Shown here piece after piece: positions 49,103 to 60,400 of a stretch of 64,000 nucleotides of DNA. Numbering within the stretch: the first letter of the stretch is position 1; every line of letters starts with the position of its first letter. Position numbers and translations under genes: made by a program. This DNA comes from Gymnorhina tibicen (lineage: Eukaryota > Chordata > Aves > Passeriformes > Artamidae): assembly GCA_013399875.1 (NCBI GenBank), contig VXAZ01008014.1, positions 92,503 to 156,502 of the forward strand. The letters are read 5' to 3'. The notes below the pieces were generated by a model, which was given only the letters and a program-made list of their open reading frames with translations, was not told the DNA's origin and did no database searches.

Positions 49103-49540
49103 GCAGCTTTTTTTTCCCGAGGCGTGGCGAGGCGCCGCAGCCAGGACCATCTTAGTGCCAGGTGTGACCATGCGGCCGCTGTGGCTGCATGGCTGGCTGC
49201 GCGGCCGCTGCAATCTCAGCACGGCCCGCGGCGAACTTTGCCTGCCTGGTTGTCTCTAGCCAGCCACGCCGTGAGCAGAAGGGCAGGGGTGCTGGCGGCT
49301 TCCCCTTCTCGGCGCCCCACATGAAGAGAGGCATTGAATGGCGCCGGCGCCACAGCGGCTGCAACCACCCGCACAGTGGCAACGGGGGCCACGTGGCTGG
49401 CAGTGAAAATATGGTGAGCGATTCCCCGACACGGAACCTAGATGAGATCAACTTCTCAGTGCTGCGAAATCCTGCAGAAATCTTTGAACTGGTGGAATTT
49501 GTTGGCAGTGGTACTTACGAGCAGCAATTTTTTTCCTCCT
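49103..49540 (+). other. GC-rich captured segment inside the LTR
   Basis: The segment contrasts with the AT-rich surroundings in CpG content (gcggccgctg, gcgccggcgcc). It is bounded by similar short sequences, GCAGC-T8-CC at 49103-49117 and GCAGC-AA-T7-CC at 49521-49536. The left 300 bp is non-coding-like and resembles a CpG-island 5'UTR leader; the right 114 bp encodes a kinase-like N-terminus (separate entry). A frame is open from 49189 to 49542 (117 codons, stop TAG). Confidence 0.65.
49411..49524 (+). pseudogene. MAP4K-family (TNIK-like) kinase N-terminal fragment in an LTR
   Basis: ATG at 49411 opens 38 codons: MVSDSPTRNLDEINFSV, then NPAEIFELVEFVGSGTYEQ after LR. By hand, about 27 of 38 residues match the N-terminus of TNIK as I remember it, and slightly fewer match MINK1 and MAP4K4. 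The block ends in the glycine-rich ATP loop (GSGTYE, family GNGTYG). In MAP4K4-type genes the first exon ends at about ..SALR and the second starts DPAG.., so the two exons appear already spliced here, pointing to capture from mRNA. Two further codons (caa ttt) lead into poly-T and a stop, so no catalytic domain exists. The real TNIK gene lies elsewhere in bird genomes. Whether the peptide is made is unknown. Confidence 0.8.
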
Positions 49541-50360
49541 AGCTGGAGAAAGAGGAGGAAGTGAGGACATATGGAGGAAACCAACATGGTAACACCAAGG
49601 TCAGTAGACAGAAAGAGGGGGAGGAGGTGTTCCAAATGTTGGAGTCGAGATTTCTCTGCAAGCTGTGGTGAGGATTGTAATAAACAGTCTCCCTGTAAAT
49701 CATGAGGTCCATGGGAGGATGCGGAGATCCACCTGCAGCCCATAGGAAAAGGTGCTCACGCCAGAGCGGGTGGATGCTCAAAAAAACCTGTAATCCAGTG
49801 GGAGACCTGAACAGAGAGAGAGAGTCTTTGCTTCCAGAAATAGAGAAAGAGGGCCCTTGCTTTCAAACTAAAGCAGCTGATCCTTAAAAGTCTACACCCC
49901 ATGGACTAAATGACCCATGCCATGCAGTTTTGGGAAAACTGTTTTGCCCGTGGGCGGGACTGCTACTCGTGAAATTAGAACCACACTGGAGAAGCTCACG
50001 GAAAACTGTCTCCCATGGGAAGGACCCCACGGCATAGCAGAAAAAAGACTCCTTTCCCTAAGGAAACTGAAGAAAGATTTTGTGTGAAGAACTGACCAAA
50101 ACCCTCGCACCCTGTCTTCCTGTGCTGTCAGTGGGAAGGAGGGAGGGGCTGGGGGGGAAAAAGGTGTTTTAAAGGCTTATTTTATTCCTCATTATCCTTC
50201 TCTGACTCTGTTAATAATAAATTTACTTTATACCTTTATGTTTGAGCCTGTTTTGCCCTTAAGAGTGTTTTCTCCTAATCCTTATCTCAACTCATGAACC
50301 CTTCATTATGATTTTCATGAGTACCTGATATTTTAACCAATATCAAACCACGACAACCTC

Positions 50361-52577
50361 ATATCTCTCTAGGACAACCTGGCTGCTTTTCCAGTTTCTT
50401 CCCACTATCTAGGTTTGGCTGGCTGTGATTTCCATGCACCAGTCAAGTTTCTTAGATCAGCAAGATCAGTTCTTTGCTCAGTAAGCAAGGAAGAAGAGGT
50501 AAGATACAATGCAGCATTTTCTCTGATTCAGGAATCTTTACGTCTTTGTTGATTTAATTATGTCTTCTTGTGAGCAAAAACATTCACAGGGGGTAAAACA
50601 ATAAAAAAATTTCCACATTTCCTTTCCCAGTTGTCATTCTGAGATCCAGGGACTCTGTGCTCACAGCAGCTATAAATAAGCTGTACTTAAACCCTAGTGA
50701 CTATTGTCATCTACTGAGTCACACAGTCAACACAGCTTTAATCTGTGTATCTCTGCTTCTCCAGGATCATATTTTGTGATGTATGCTCATGTCAGTACTT
50801 TGCATCAGGGTCTGGCAAAGAAATAGCTCACATGTCCATAGCACTGTCTGTTAAGCCTTAATGATGCCGAAGCACTAACAAATTAATTGTTTTGTGACTG
50901 AGGGGAAATTAAGGCAGGGAAATATTATCCAAGGCTTCCCAGCTGATTGTTGACAGGAATAGCAGCATGGCCCCCTTAGGCATTGAATGCAGCTTTCTAT
51001 CTTAAACCTTGTCCAATCTGTGCTGCACATGACATAGGTGTTTGATCTTTCTTCCAAAATCTCCTCATAAGCTGCTGTTCAGAGCAGTTGCCCTTTAATA
51101 CTGATGCACATGAAGGTCACAGTTGCTTGATCATGATCCTTGATTGGAGGATGGTATTTTTCAGGTACACTTGAGGAAGGAAAACAGAGTTATTTAAAAT
51201 ATTTAGCAAGGAGTTGTCAGAAATCTGTGATTTTTCCAGCCAAGCCCAAGTCTCACTGAAGCCTATACTTAGATTTTTCTGGCTTCAACAAGAGTTGCAT
51301 GAAGCTGTTATGCTGCCAGCTGTGGTGTGGTGAGGTGCTTAACGCATTTAAATAGGTTACATTTCTCCCTACATCCTGCTTGTTGATGGACCAGTACCAG
51401 AGGCTTGTTGAGGTGAAGGCTGTGTATCAGGTGTCTGATGTCCTCTGGAAGGCACCTCCACATTTTTTTTCTCTGTTTTTAGATAAGGTCTCTGAGGTGT
51501 TGATACAGAAGAAACACAATGTAGCGGGGCCCTGGTTTAATATGAGATCTTTAAGAATGTTGTAATATCCAAGGGGATATTTTGTGGCAGAAAAGAGGAT
51601 GATGTTGAACTCTATATGATTACCTACTGACTCAGCTCTTATTCAAGTATCCATTAAATCTGTCTCCCCTCAAATGAAGCAGAATCTTCACCGTCCTTTC
51701 CCTCATGCTCCACTGAAAGAGTTAATAGCTAACATTCCTGTTTATAGTCCTGCCAGGATATTTTTAATTACCTGCATTGTTTTATTACATAATGGTGATA
51801 TTTGCTCCGTTAGGCTATTGGCATCTTTGCAGGAAGCAAACAAACCTACTGGCATCCATCAGGCTGAGTAATTACAGAGAGTTTGTTTATTTTTTACAGG
51901 TTTCCTGATCAATACTGGCACTAGCTCTGCAGACTGGGCTCCAAGCCTGCCTGCTCATGCAGCCAGCTTATCCTGCTGCCTTAGCAGTCAGCTATTTGGG
52001 AGATGATGAGGATTTGATCATCCTGAAAAAATAGGAGTGGGAGAGATAAATGCTATAGGCTCATCCCCAAGAGCCTAGGCACAGGCAGTGAATGCCCAGA
52101 CTGTGCCCTGATCTCTTCCTGTAGGATTTTACAGCTCATGAAATCTAGACTTTTGTACCACAGGGAGCTGGGAGGTGCCTTTGTCTGGTTGTGCTTATTG
52201 GTATCTGTGGGTATCTATTCAGTGAAGCCTCCTGGGTTGAACATGTTTCACGTGCATCCCCCATTATAGGAAGCTGGGTCCCCTCACCCAGCTCCTGCCT
52301 TTCAGGTCTATGTTTAGAAAAAAAACTGAAAAATGAGAGCCCAAGTGTATTCCCCTTCATCTCCTCAGCTTCATATGCTCAATTATACTTGTCCAAATCA
52401 TGTGTGAAATGCTGCCTAGCAGAAGGGAAGCTTTATGTATTTTAGTAGCAATAAGGTGCAAAGTGGGAACAGCCTAATCCAAGGCATGGACAAAATGTCA
52501 CTCTATTTTTCAATCCTTGCAGTGCATTGCTGGGGATTTGTGCCAGCCAGCCATCTTTAGCAGTGAAATACTTCAAC
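50361..52577. other. Gene-poor intergenic sequence
   Basis: I see no gene. 50890-50960 (gaggggaaattaaggcaggg.. cccagctgattg) is weakly like an old SINE/LINE tail but too decayed to call. Confidence 0.55.
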
Positions 52578-53012
52578 TGATACCTTGAAGTGGCTACCTA
52601 AAAACAGAGGCTAGACAAAAATAAGAGAATCAAAGTGGGTATTTATTTGAAGGGCCTTCAAAGGTACACCCTGGGCAGTCAAAAGGTTACAAGGGGCTCT
52701 ACCCAAGATGGATGCTGGGTCATGGGTTCTTCACACTTTTATAAGTTTGGTTCATTTGCATATCAGGGTTAATTCTCCAATTATAACTTCAGTTAATGAT
52801 GTAATTACCCCAAGTTTGCCCCTCCTCTTCAAAGGCTTTTCGTTTACACATTTTGAGACCTGGGACAATCAAGGTGTCCTTGAAGAGCAAACCTAGAGAG
52901 GCTTTGTTATGTCTAACCAGCATGAGAGAACAGTAGTTAACAGTAAACTTCAGTTACACACTAGGCAGTACAGGATTTGAAAAATATAAAAGTTAAAACC
53001 TAAGGCATCACA
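52578..53012 (-). mobile_element. Solo LTR, about 435 bp
   Basis: On the - strand it starts TGTGATGCCTTAGG at 53012, has a TATA box CTTATAAAAG (plus-strand 52736-52745) and an AATAAA (plus-strand tttatt 52642-52647), spaced as expected for U3-R, and ends ..AAGGTATCA near 52578. No clear target-site duplication was found, so the 3' edge is approximate. There is no internal viral sequence. Confidence 0.7.
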
Positions 53013-56000
53013 GTGACAGACCAAATGCATCCTTAGGAGCGGAAGAAATAGACATCATCATGGTAGAAGTGGCATGTTGTGTGTATGCACTCCTTTAATG
53101 GCTTGTTCATACAAATGCTCCAGAGTGGGTCACTGCTGGGTTGTGGAGACTTGTAGAAGCAGAAGACCCTATTCAGAAGGAGATGGAAGAAGCTAGGGAT
53201 AGCCGAAGGTTCTGACTCCCTTTCCAGTGAGGCTAGAAAGGGAAAGAAAGGACCAGATGTTGAACTAAGTGGTTTCCATGGTAGAAAGAAACAACTTCTG
53301 TGTGCAGAGACAGAACCTCTTCTATCTGTTTTAGAGTTTAACTGGCAGGTCTTGGATTGTGTAGTCTGACCCTCAGTTGGAATGTGTTCGTTACAGGAGA
53401 GCACAGTGTCATCACTGTTTGAGCACAGAGATGTGGTATAGCCTAATAACAATGATTTCCTGGAGAGAAAGGAAGGATGCAGGAAGGTGAGCTCTGAAAG
53501 GAGGTGGGGAGACCAGCAAGGATGGCAAAGGAAGAGAATAATTAATATAAATGGCAGTGCTTTAACCCTCCTCTCCAAGGTGTGATGAGACCGATGCCCT
53601 GATACAGGAACATATCTGTGGAGATAACTACAAAAAGTCATATATTCCCTCTCTCAGTGGCTGCCTCCTTTCCTCCCCACAATGAGAGCCTATGGGAAGT
53701 GGAACAAGGCTTTATGTGCTGACTTGCTGTTGAAAAGTGCTATGTCTTGGAAAGTTAGAGCAAAGATTCATAAATGAATCCAGAAGGTGCAGGAACCCAG
53801 CTTGATGGCTGATTGGTATTCAGTTCTGGTGCAAAGTGCTTAAGAAAAAACTTATTAATTTCTCCTTCCACAAAGAGCAGGAGTGCGACAGTAATCACAG
53901 TATCAAGTCATAAACGTCCATTGAAAATAGATGTTAAGACTCTGGAGGGTTCAGCAGGGGAAGATTGTATTAAGATAAAGTAGATTATAACACCGGTGGG
54001 CATTAAAGGTTGTCATTGTATGGTAAATCACATCAGGAAGTCACAATAGCTGCTCTTTACACAGTCCGGGATAGAACACTCTGATATAGCACTTGATTTA
54101 TTCTCTGTCCCTGTTACACTATCACTAGGCAAACATGTAGGTAGAAAGAGGAGAGGAAGAAGGGAGAGACTTGCAAGCTAGACTGGGTTTCTGAGCTGTC
54201 ATTTTGGGGAAGTTGAGTGGGACTGGGGTGGTGCCAGACACATTCTTCCCTTCCCTTTCTGCCAGATGCTGGGGCTCTGCACATGTCCTGCATTGCAGAA
54301 GCATGGATTGAAGCTTTCCCCAAAACACTTCTCTCCTGTGGAGTAGCAGTAATGATCTGAGTAGGATCCACACGGTTCTAGAGCTGTATGTCCCACAGGG
54401 AGCATCTTGTGCTCCCCTCGCTGATGGAGACTGCCAGCTGGGCTCCTCCACTATGCAGACTGTCTCACTGCTCCCACAAAGAGGGCATCCCAGCAGCAGT
54501 CACCAAATATGTGCACATCCAGCCTGGAACACTCCCCAGCCTAATCCGTAGCATCCCCAAAGTGTCCCAAGCACACCTGCATACCTCTCAGCTGTCCAAA
54601 CTCTTTTGAAACTTGCCCTCTCACTTCTCTGCCCAAAGTAAATTGCCAAAATCTCTTTATTCCTTGCTTAGCAGTTACAATCCAGCAACAATGCCTATTT
54701 AAATCTGCCAGACATCTGATGGGACTTTACACATTACATAGTTTGAGCAAAGTCCTTTCACTATTGGAAGTATGTTGGCAAATGGGCAGGACAAGGGCTA
54801 CTGTCTCTCTCCTCCCTGGCCAATGCTTTATGTGCATCTTCCCAGGAGTGTGACCCAATTCTGTCTCAGATATGGCTTAAACTAATGCCAAAAATCATCT
54901 CCATTCCCATTTTGCAGTTGAGTGCTTTCAAACTCCTGCCTATCATAGTTCTGTATCCTTGACAGATATGCAGTTGAAAGTTACTTTGTATTCTGCCCCA
55001 GATCTAAAGTGTTTACCAGATAGCCTTACCAGCAAGAGGTGGGAAAAATCAGAGACAGGTCCTGTGATTTTCTTTTGTACAGACACTACTGACACCTGCA
55101 AAAAGGTCTTTTGCTAGTGCAGCTTGCGTGGCTTTTGCAGATGGTTTAACTGTAGCAGCACTAAATTCCTCCTAATCATCAGAGAAGCATTGTACCTTCC
55201 AGGAGGCTTGGCAAAGGTTGGAGCACCGTTGTCTCCTTGCACATGGACAGTGACCTGCTCTGTCACCATCGGAAGTGTCGTGGACCCCCAAGGTGTTGTC
55301 CTATTAAACTCTATGACTGACAGCAAGGTCTGTTAGAATCTCAGACTGATCCTCAAATGAGGCAAGAGCATAACAGCCTTGGCTTTTTTGTGGTGCAGTT
55401 ACATTAAAAACTTTCCCCAAAACATTATTTTTTTTCATCTTGCTTTTTCAGATCAAGCAAATATTGTTTTCACAGTTCTCCCTCCAAACATTGTTTGGTG
55501 TGGAAAGCTGTATGGAAGTCGTATCTCTCCACGTTTGCTAAACTTGCACAAATGTCTCTTGTATAAATGTGCTTCTACAACTAAAATGTATATTTTTTTC
55601 TGGTCTTAGCACCCTCCTCTCTCTAGTTCCAGGTGAAGAGTCAGTATGCTGGTTTCATTAGTGTTTCTGAGTATTACGATCCTGAGAAATGAAGGCGAAG
55701 GCATATAAAGTATAATAGGCTTTTGCTGAGATGAATGTTAGCTTGTGTAGATTAACAGAGGAAGTTGTTTTACCGCCTAATATGCACATTTAGAAACAAT
55801 TTTAGAGTGTGAAAACATTTAAAAGGAATGCTAATTTCAAGCTGAGAGAAGTACGTTTGTTTAGAGAATAAGAAAGCCAGGATTGACCAGGTAAGAAGTG
55901 AACGGAGTTAATTCTGATTCTTCTGGTTCAGCTGCATTGCTCTGTTTGTTAAAGTACTTCAGATCTTTTGCCTGTTGCACTGCTTTATGAGCTCTCATGT

Positions 56001-57101
56001 GGTGTGGGGGAAGAGAAATAAGACTCAGCTTTGCTAAAGGATGTCAAGGGACATAACAAGAAGAATAGAATGAAAGCTGAACAACCTCCAAAGAGCTGGA
56101 ATGAGGATAGAATAGCAAGCTGCACATTGCAAAGAAGCCAGTATGATTAAAGTGCATGATTTCAGCTAACTTGCTAAGGCATAGTTTCCCAAAGAACAGC
56201 CTGGATTCACCCAGGGGCTGAGCTGTGTTGTCTGAAGCCTGTTGTGGGCACTGAGTCTGTTTGCATGTTCTGCCAAAATCATACTGCCCCCCCTGTTAGA
56301 AGCAGAAGAATGTTAGAACCTGACTCTCAGTTTGCCCTGATACTTCTTTTCCCTAATTTTTAAGTAGGTGCATTTTGCTGGTACAGAGGTTTCTTGAAGT
56401 AATTTGAAGCTTCATGCACAAGCACTCAGAGGAGTCAACATGAACAGCTACACACGTCTGTGCCCTTCAGTTGAAACTGTTATATATGACTTATGTGGCC
56501 AACAGCAAAGGAATAACTGCTCAAGCCAGTGAATTTTTATCAAAATTTTACATCCAGTACAGATAAACTCAGTAAACAGCTCTGAATAATGACTCCACTT
56601 CTGGAAACTCTGTTTTCCATCATGGTAGGATCACAACTTGTGTATATTTATCCTTATACAACTCTGTGAAATGTTACAGTGCCAAGAAATTGCATCTGGT
56701 TTATACAAAGGAAGCTAAAGAGGTGACTTGATCATAGTCTGTAAGTACAACAAAAAGATTTCTGATAATAGAAAACTCATTAATCTAGCAGACAGTGGCC
56801 ACAGTGAGATCAGTGCCTGGAAGTGTATACAGTCTGACTCATGCTGGGAATAAAATATAAACAAGGAGATAATTAGGTACTGGAGCAATTTGCCTTGGAT
56901 TGTGGTGGATTGTCTCTTATTAGGAGTCTTTGAATCAGGCTAGGGGTTCTTCCAAAAAGTTTATGATCTCTTCAGTGGCCTGGCTTGCTGAAGGAAAGCA
57001 GTGGTCTTTCAGCTATAGTGGCTGGGAGTCTTGCTTTTGTTTCCACATCACCTCTACCTTCTTCTGGCATTATACAGGGTGTTATAGAGGGACTGTGGGT
57101 A
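53013..57101. other. Gene-poor intergenic sequence
   Basis: Beyond the unassigned ORF, no gene or confident repeat was seen. 54898-54925 (ccattcccattttgcagttg) resembles the tail of an old MIR/L2-type element in isolation. Confidence 0.55.
53033..53641 (-). other. Unassigned 202-codon open frame
   Basis: The longest ORF in the gene-poor half (ATG..stop on the - strand), lying immediately upstream of the - strand LTR at 52578-53012. The product is Ser/Leu/His-rich (MTFCSYLHRYVPVSGHRSHH..) with no domain I recognise and no splice context. Most likely a chance ORF; listed because of its length. Confidence 0.15.
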
Positions 57102-57107
57102 ACATCC

Positions 57108-57435
57108 TGTGGATACAGAAAAGCCTGTTAGAAGGATTTTCCAGCTTCTTGCACTGTTCTGTGTGAATCTTTTCTTTCTCACACAAACTATCAAACAATA
57201 AAATGTTTTTTTTCTGTAACTATCTGAACACCTGGTGTTTGTCTGAGTCCTGCTTATGGTACACTGGTGAAATGGATGTTTTAACACCTCATCCAATCAC
57301 CCTGAGGGGTGGATGGAATACTGACCAATATCCTTGTGGGATTAAGACATATAAGTGGACAATTAATTAATTAAATATCACATTTTCCTGCTGACTGTGT
57401 TTGGATTCATTTCCTGGGCTTTGCATACTGTGACA
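57108..57435 (+). mobile_element. Solo LTR copy B, 328 bp, 6-bp TSD
   Basis: Starts TGTGGATACAG and ends ..ACTGTGACA, flanked by ACATCC at 57102-57107 and 57436-57441. It is the same family, length and orientation as copy A but has a different duplication, so it is an independent insertion. It keeps an intact AATAAA at 57197-57202. Both copies share the internal palindrome-rich run aattaattaattaaat. Confidence 0.9.
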
Positions 57436-57441
57436 ACATCC

Positions 57442-60400
57442 CACAACATCCTTAAAATCAGTGGTGGGTTGGTCATCAGCATCAAAGGGATCAGGATTTT
57501 ACTCCTTGTTTTGTTGGTTAATTTGGTTCCTCCAGACTTTGTCTATGGTGTGATGGTCCTGACAGGAGAGCTGTGCCTTGTGTTCTTGTACTCTTCTGCT
57601 GACTGGGCAGGGACTGGTCTTCACCCACGTGAAAACCACTTCTAAGCTTGCAGCTGATGAGACTCTTTCCATGCAACTGCAGTGTGTCCCTAACTGGACT
57701 CTGGCTATCCATTACAGTTCTGTTTCTCTATGAATATTTTTATAAGAAACAGCAGAGAAGCTTCAGGTCAAAATCCTAGGGCAAGAAGAGACAAGTTATA
57801 ATCTAGAATAGAACATCCAGAAGTGGTTCTTTGAAGTTTCCCTGAGCTCTGTATGCTTTCTTGACTTTGGGAAGCTGAAGAAACTGCCTAGTCTAGGTTA
57901 TTTCTATCTGCTTTGTGTAAATTAGTTTCCAGTTTTCTGAGCATTCTATCTTGCTCCCTCAGGAGGATTCCTACGTGATTTTCATAGGAAATTTCCCTCT
58001 GAATCTTGTACCAGACCTATATTCCTCACATGCTGGGAAGTATAGCATACCCAGCCTAAAACTGCATATGCAAATAAAATCATGTGGGTGTATGTTTGAG
58101 GCCTTAGTTCCATCATCTCCTGTTGTCAGAAGCCTAATGAGCTGTGTTATTAAATAGCTCTACACTGTTACCTTGTGCTGGTGATGAACATGGCCAGTGG
58201 GCAAAGAGGAGCTAAGCTTCTCAATGGTATTGATTTCTTCTGTGCTCACAAATCTGGATTGCATTGCTGACAGGGAGTTGGTTTAGCACTTTAGTGACTG
58301 CCCAGAGCCTCATCCCACCCAGGGAAGGCAAATGTGACTGCAAAGGCTGCTACTAATTAGGCAAAGGAAGGAGCTGAGCACATCTACCTCAGAGATAATG
58401 TATCCTGTGTGTTTTGAATCCAGCCTAAGAACTCCCTAAGGTGGCGAATTTCTCTGGAGATGCTCCCCTTGCTCAGGCCAGGTTCCTGCTCTGTTAGACA
58501 CTTGAGAGACTTGCTTCCCAGAGCGTATGTGGTTCAGGTAGGGAAGACGGGCAGTGGAGAGGTGGAGAAACAAAGCTGTGCACTGACTTGTCTGTCCATT
58601 TTATCTCACCTTGAGCGGCCGGAGGGTGGTTATTCCAGCTCAGCTGTTGCATGCTATATTGTTAAGCTGCAGTTCATTACATGTCTGAATGCCAGGGTGT
58701 GCTGCGAGGCAGTGACTGGGAACCTGAGGTTGAGGAGGTGCTCATAGTAACACGCAAGCACATACCTGATTATTGCAGCCCTCCTGAGAGGGCTAGCCAT
58801 GACAGGGACATGTCAGATCCTGCACAGAGGGCAGAAGCTATGAGTCAGCACTTGGAAACAGAAAAACTAACAGAGTTGGCCTCATTACTGAGTAGCAAAT
58901 TTTTGATAACTCCTATTCCTGCTGGTTCTGCGGGAAGGAGGCAGTGTCCAAGTATTTCCCTCTTCTATGGCCAGTTTTGATTTAGGAGGAAGGAGCAGGA
59001 AATAACAGTAGTATGAGAGACAGGTAATGCCATTATGATGATATAAAACTAACAGGCACATCCTGAGTGACAGAATGAGGCTGAACTGTGTCTGGAGTGT
59101 GGCAGAATGGTACCTAACTTTCCATTTGCCTCCCTTGCCTCACAGTGGGATGTACTGTAGGGAGCTGGAGCACCAGCAAGGGGGTGACAGGGCTGTGAAG
59201 GAAATAAATGTACCTGTACAGACTGCTGCCCCCAGGAATGGCTGGCTATTAATAACGGTAATAACATATGCCAGGATGTGGAAGAAGCATCTTTTGTAAA
59301 GTGCTGATCACTGCCACTATCTGGGGTAAAAACAAATTGAAAAAAAAACAGTTTAATTATTTTATACTGCACAGTAATGCCACTTTTGTATTTTTCATGG
59401 TTTCCTTGTGTTTAAATTTTGTGTGTAGGAGAGCTGCAGACTGGCAGGTAAATCAGGGTGCTGTGTGAGGGAGGGTGCTCAGCAGCCCCAGACAGCCATC
59501 ACGAGAGTTAGCCAGAACAGAAAGGTCCCAGAAACTTGCTGCTCTGGAATCTTATCTGCTGAGACATGTCACAGTCAACTTGTCCTCCCTCTGCCCCAGT
59601 TACTCTGCAAAAGGAACAATTTGGAATGCAGCCCAAATCCCACTGGAACAATTGGGATGCAGATGGCAAGGAAAGCTGAAGGTTATTTCATACTCCCCTT
59701 CTGCCATACTAAATAGAGATGGTGCAAAGAGAAAAACTTTCCCTATACATAGGAAAAAGGCGCAGGGGACGAGAGATTCACAGAATTCAGACAGTTCTTG
59801 GACCAAAGTCTGTCCAAATTTTCTGCTGTTCTGCTGAAAATGAGCTGCCTGCAAGATCAAGGGATGTCTATCCATGGGATTAAAACACATGTGGACTCAA
59901 GTAATTGCCTGATAATCCTAAGTATGTTGCAGTGCTCTCTGCTCTGGCCCTTTGGCTCTACCACAGGTGAAGAGTACCCTAAGAGCATATTACAGGTATG
60001 AGATGGCAAAGAAAATGCCGAGCAACTTCTTAAGGTTTCAGGTTTCTGCTCTTCTCCCAGGCAGAAGCTGAAATGGCTCTGCTTTTTCCTACTATGCTTC
60101 ACCCACCAGAACTTAAAGGGTCCCCTTACCTGTGTTATCCATGCAGTCATATGGAAGTAGCAGTAAGAGACAAACAAGAGGGAGTTTTTTCTTTTTCCTG
60201 GGGCTGAGACACAAAGCTCTATGTGGTTTTTTTTTAAACTCTTTTATTTTAAATGAGATGCACGATGAAAGGAGAAATGTCAAATTTAACTATAAAGCCA
60301 TGTCTTCGTCACCTCTGTCTCTCCAGCCTGGGAAGTGCAATCATCCCTCCTTTGACACAGGAATGAATTCAGCAGCCTACATTTTACAATTATTATTTAT

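Larger units (their letters stand above)
48896..50355 (+). mobile_element. 1,460-bp LTR element with 5-bp TSD and captured host sequence
   Basis: Begins TGTGTCGGTTTAACAC and ends AAACCACGACA, flanked by ACCTC at 48891-48895 and 50356-50360. A TATA-like catatttaag lies near 49073-49082 and AATAAA at 50216-50221, giving + orientation. The ends and the 3' half (for example cccatgggaaggaccccac) look like a common avian LTR family. Between about 49108 and 49540 there is a GC-rich insert absent from the family as I remember it, containing a kinase N-terminus. No gag, pol or env was seen, so it is a solo LTR or a non-autonomous element. The 5-bp duplication suggests an ERVL- or ERV1-like integrase. 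Family naming needs a library. Confidence 0.88.

Noticed and set aside
48896..50355. A complete retrovirus at the TSD-bounded element
   Set aside because: No gag, pol or env reading frames and no second LTR copy inside; only LTR-like and captured sequence is present.
57397..57645. Hydrophobic 82-codon ORF at LTR copy B
   Set aside because: Begins inside the LTR, runs into unique DNA and resembles no known membrane protein; hydrophobicity follows from T-rich sequence.
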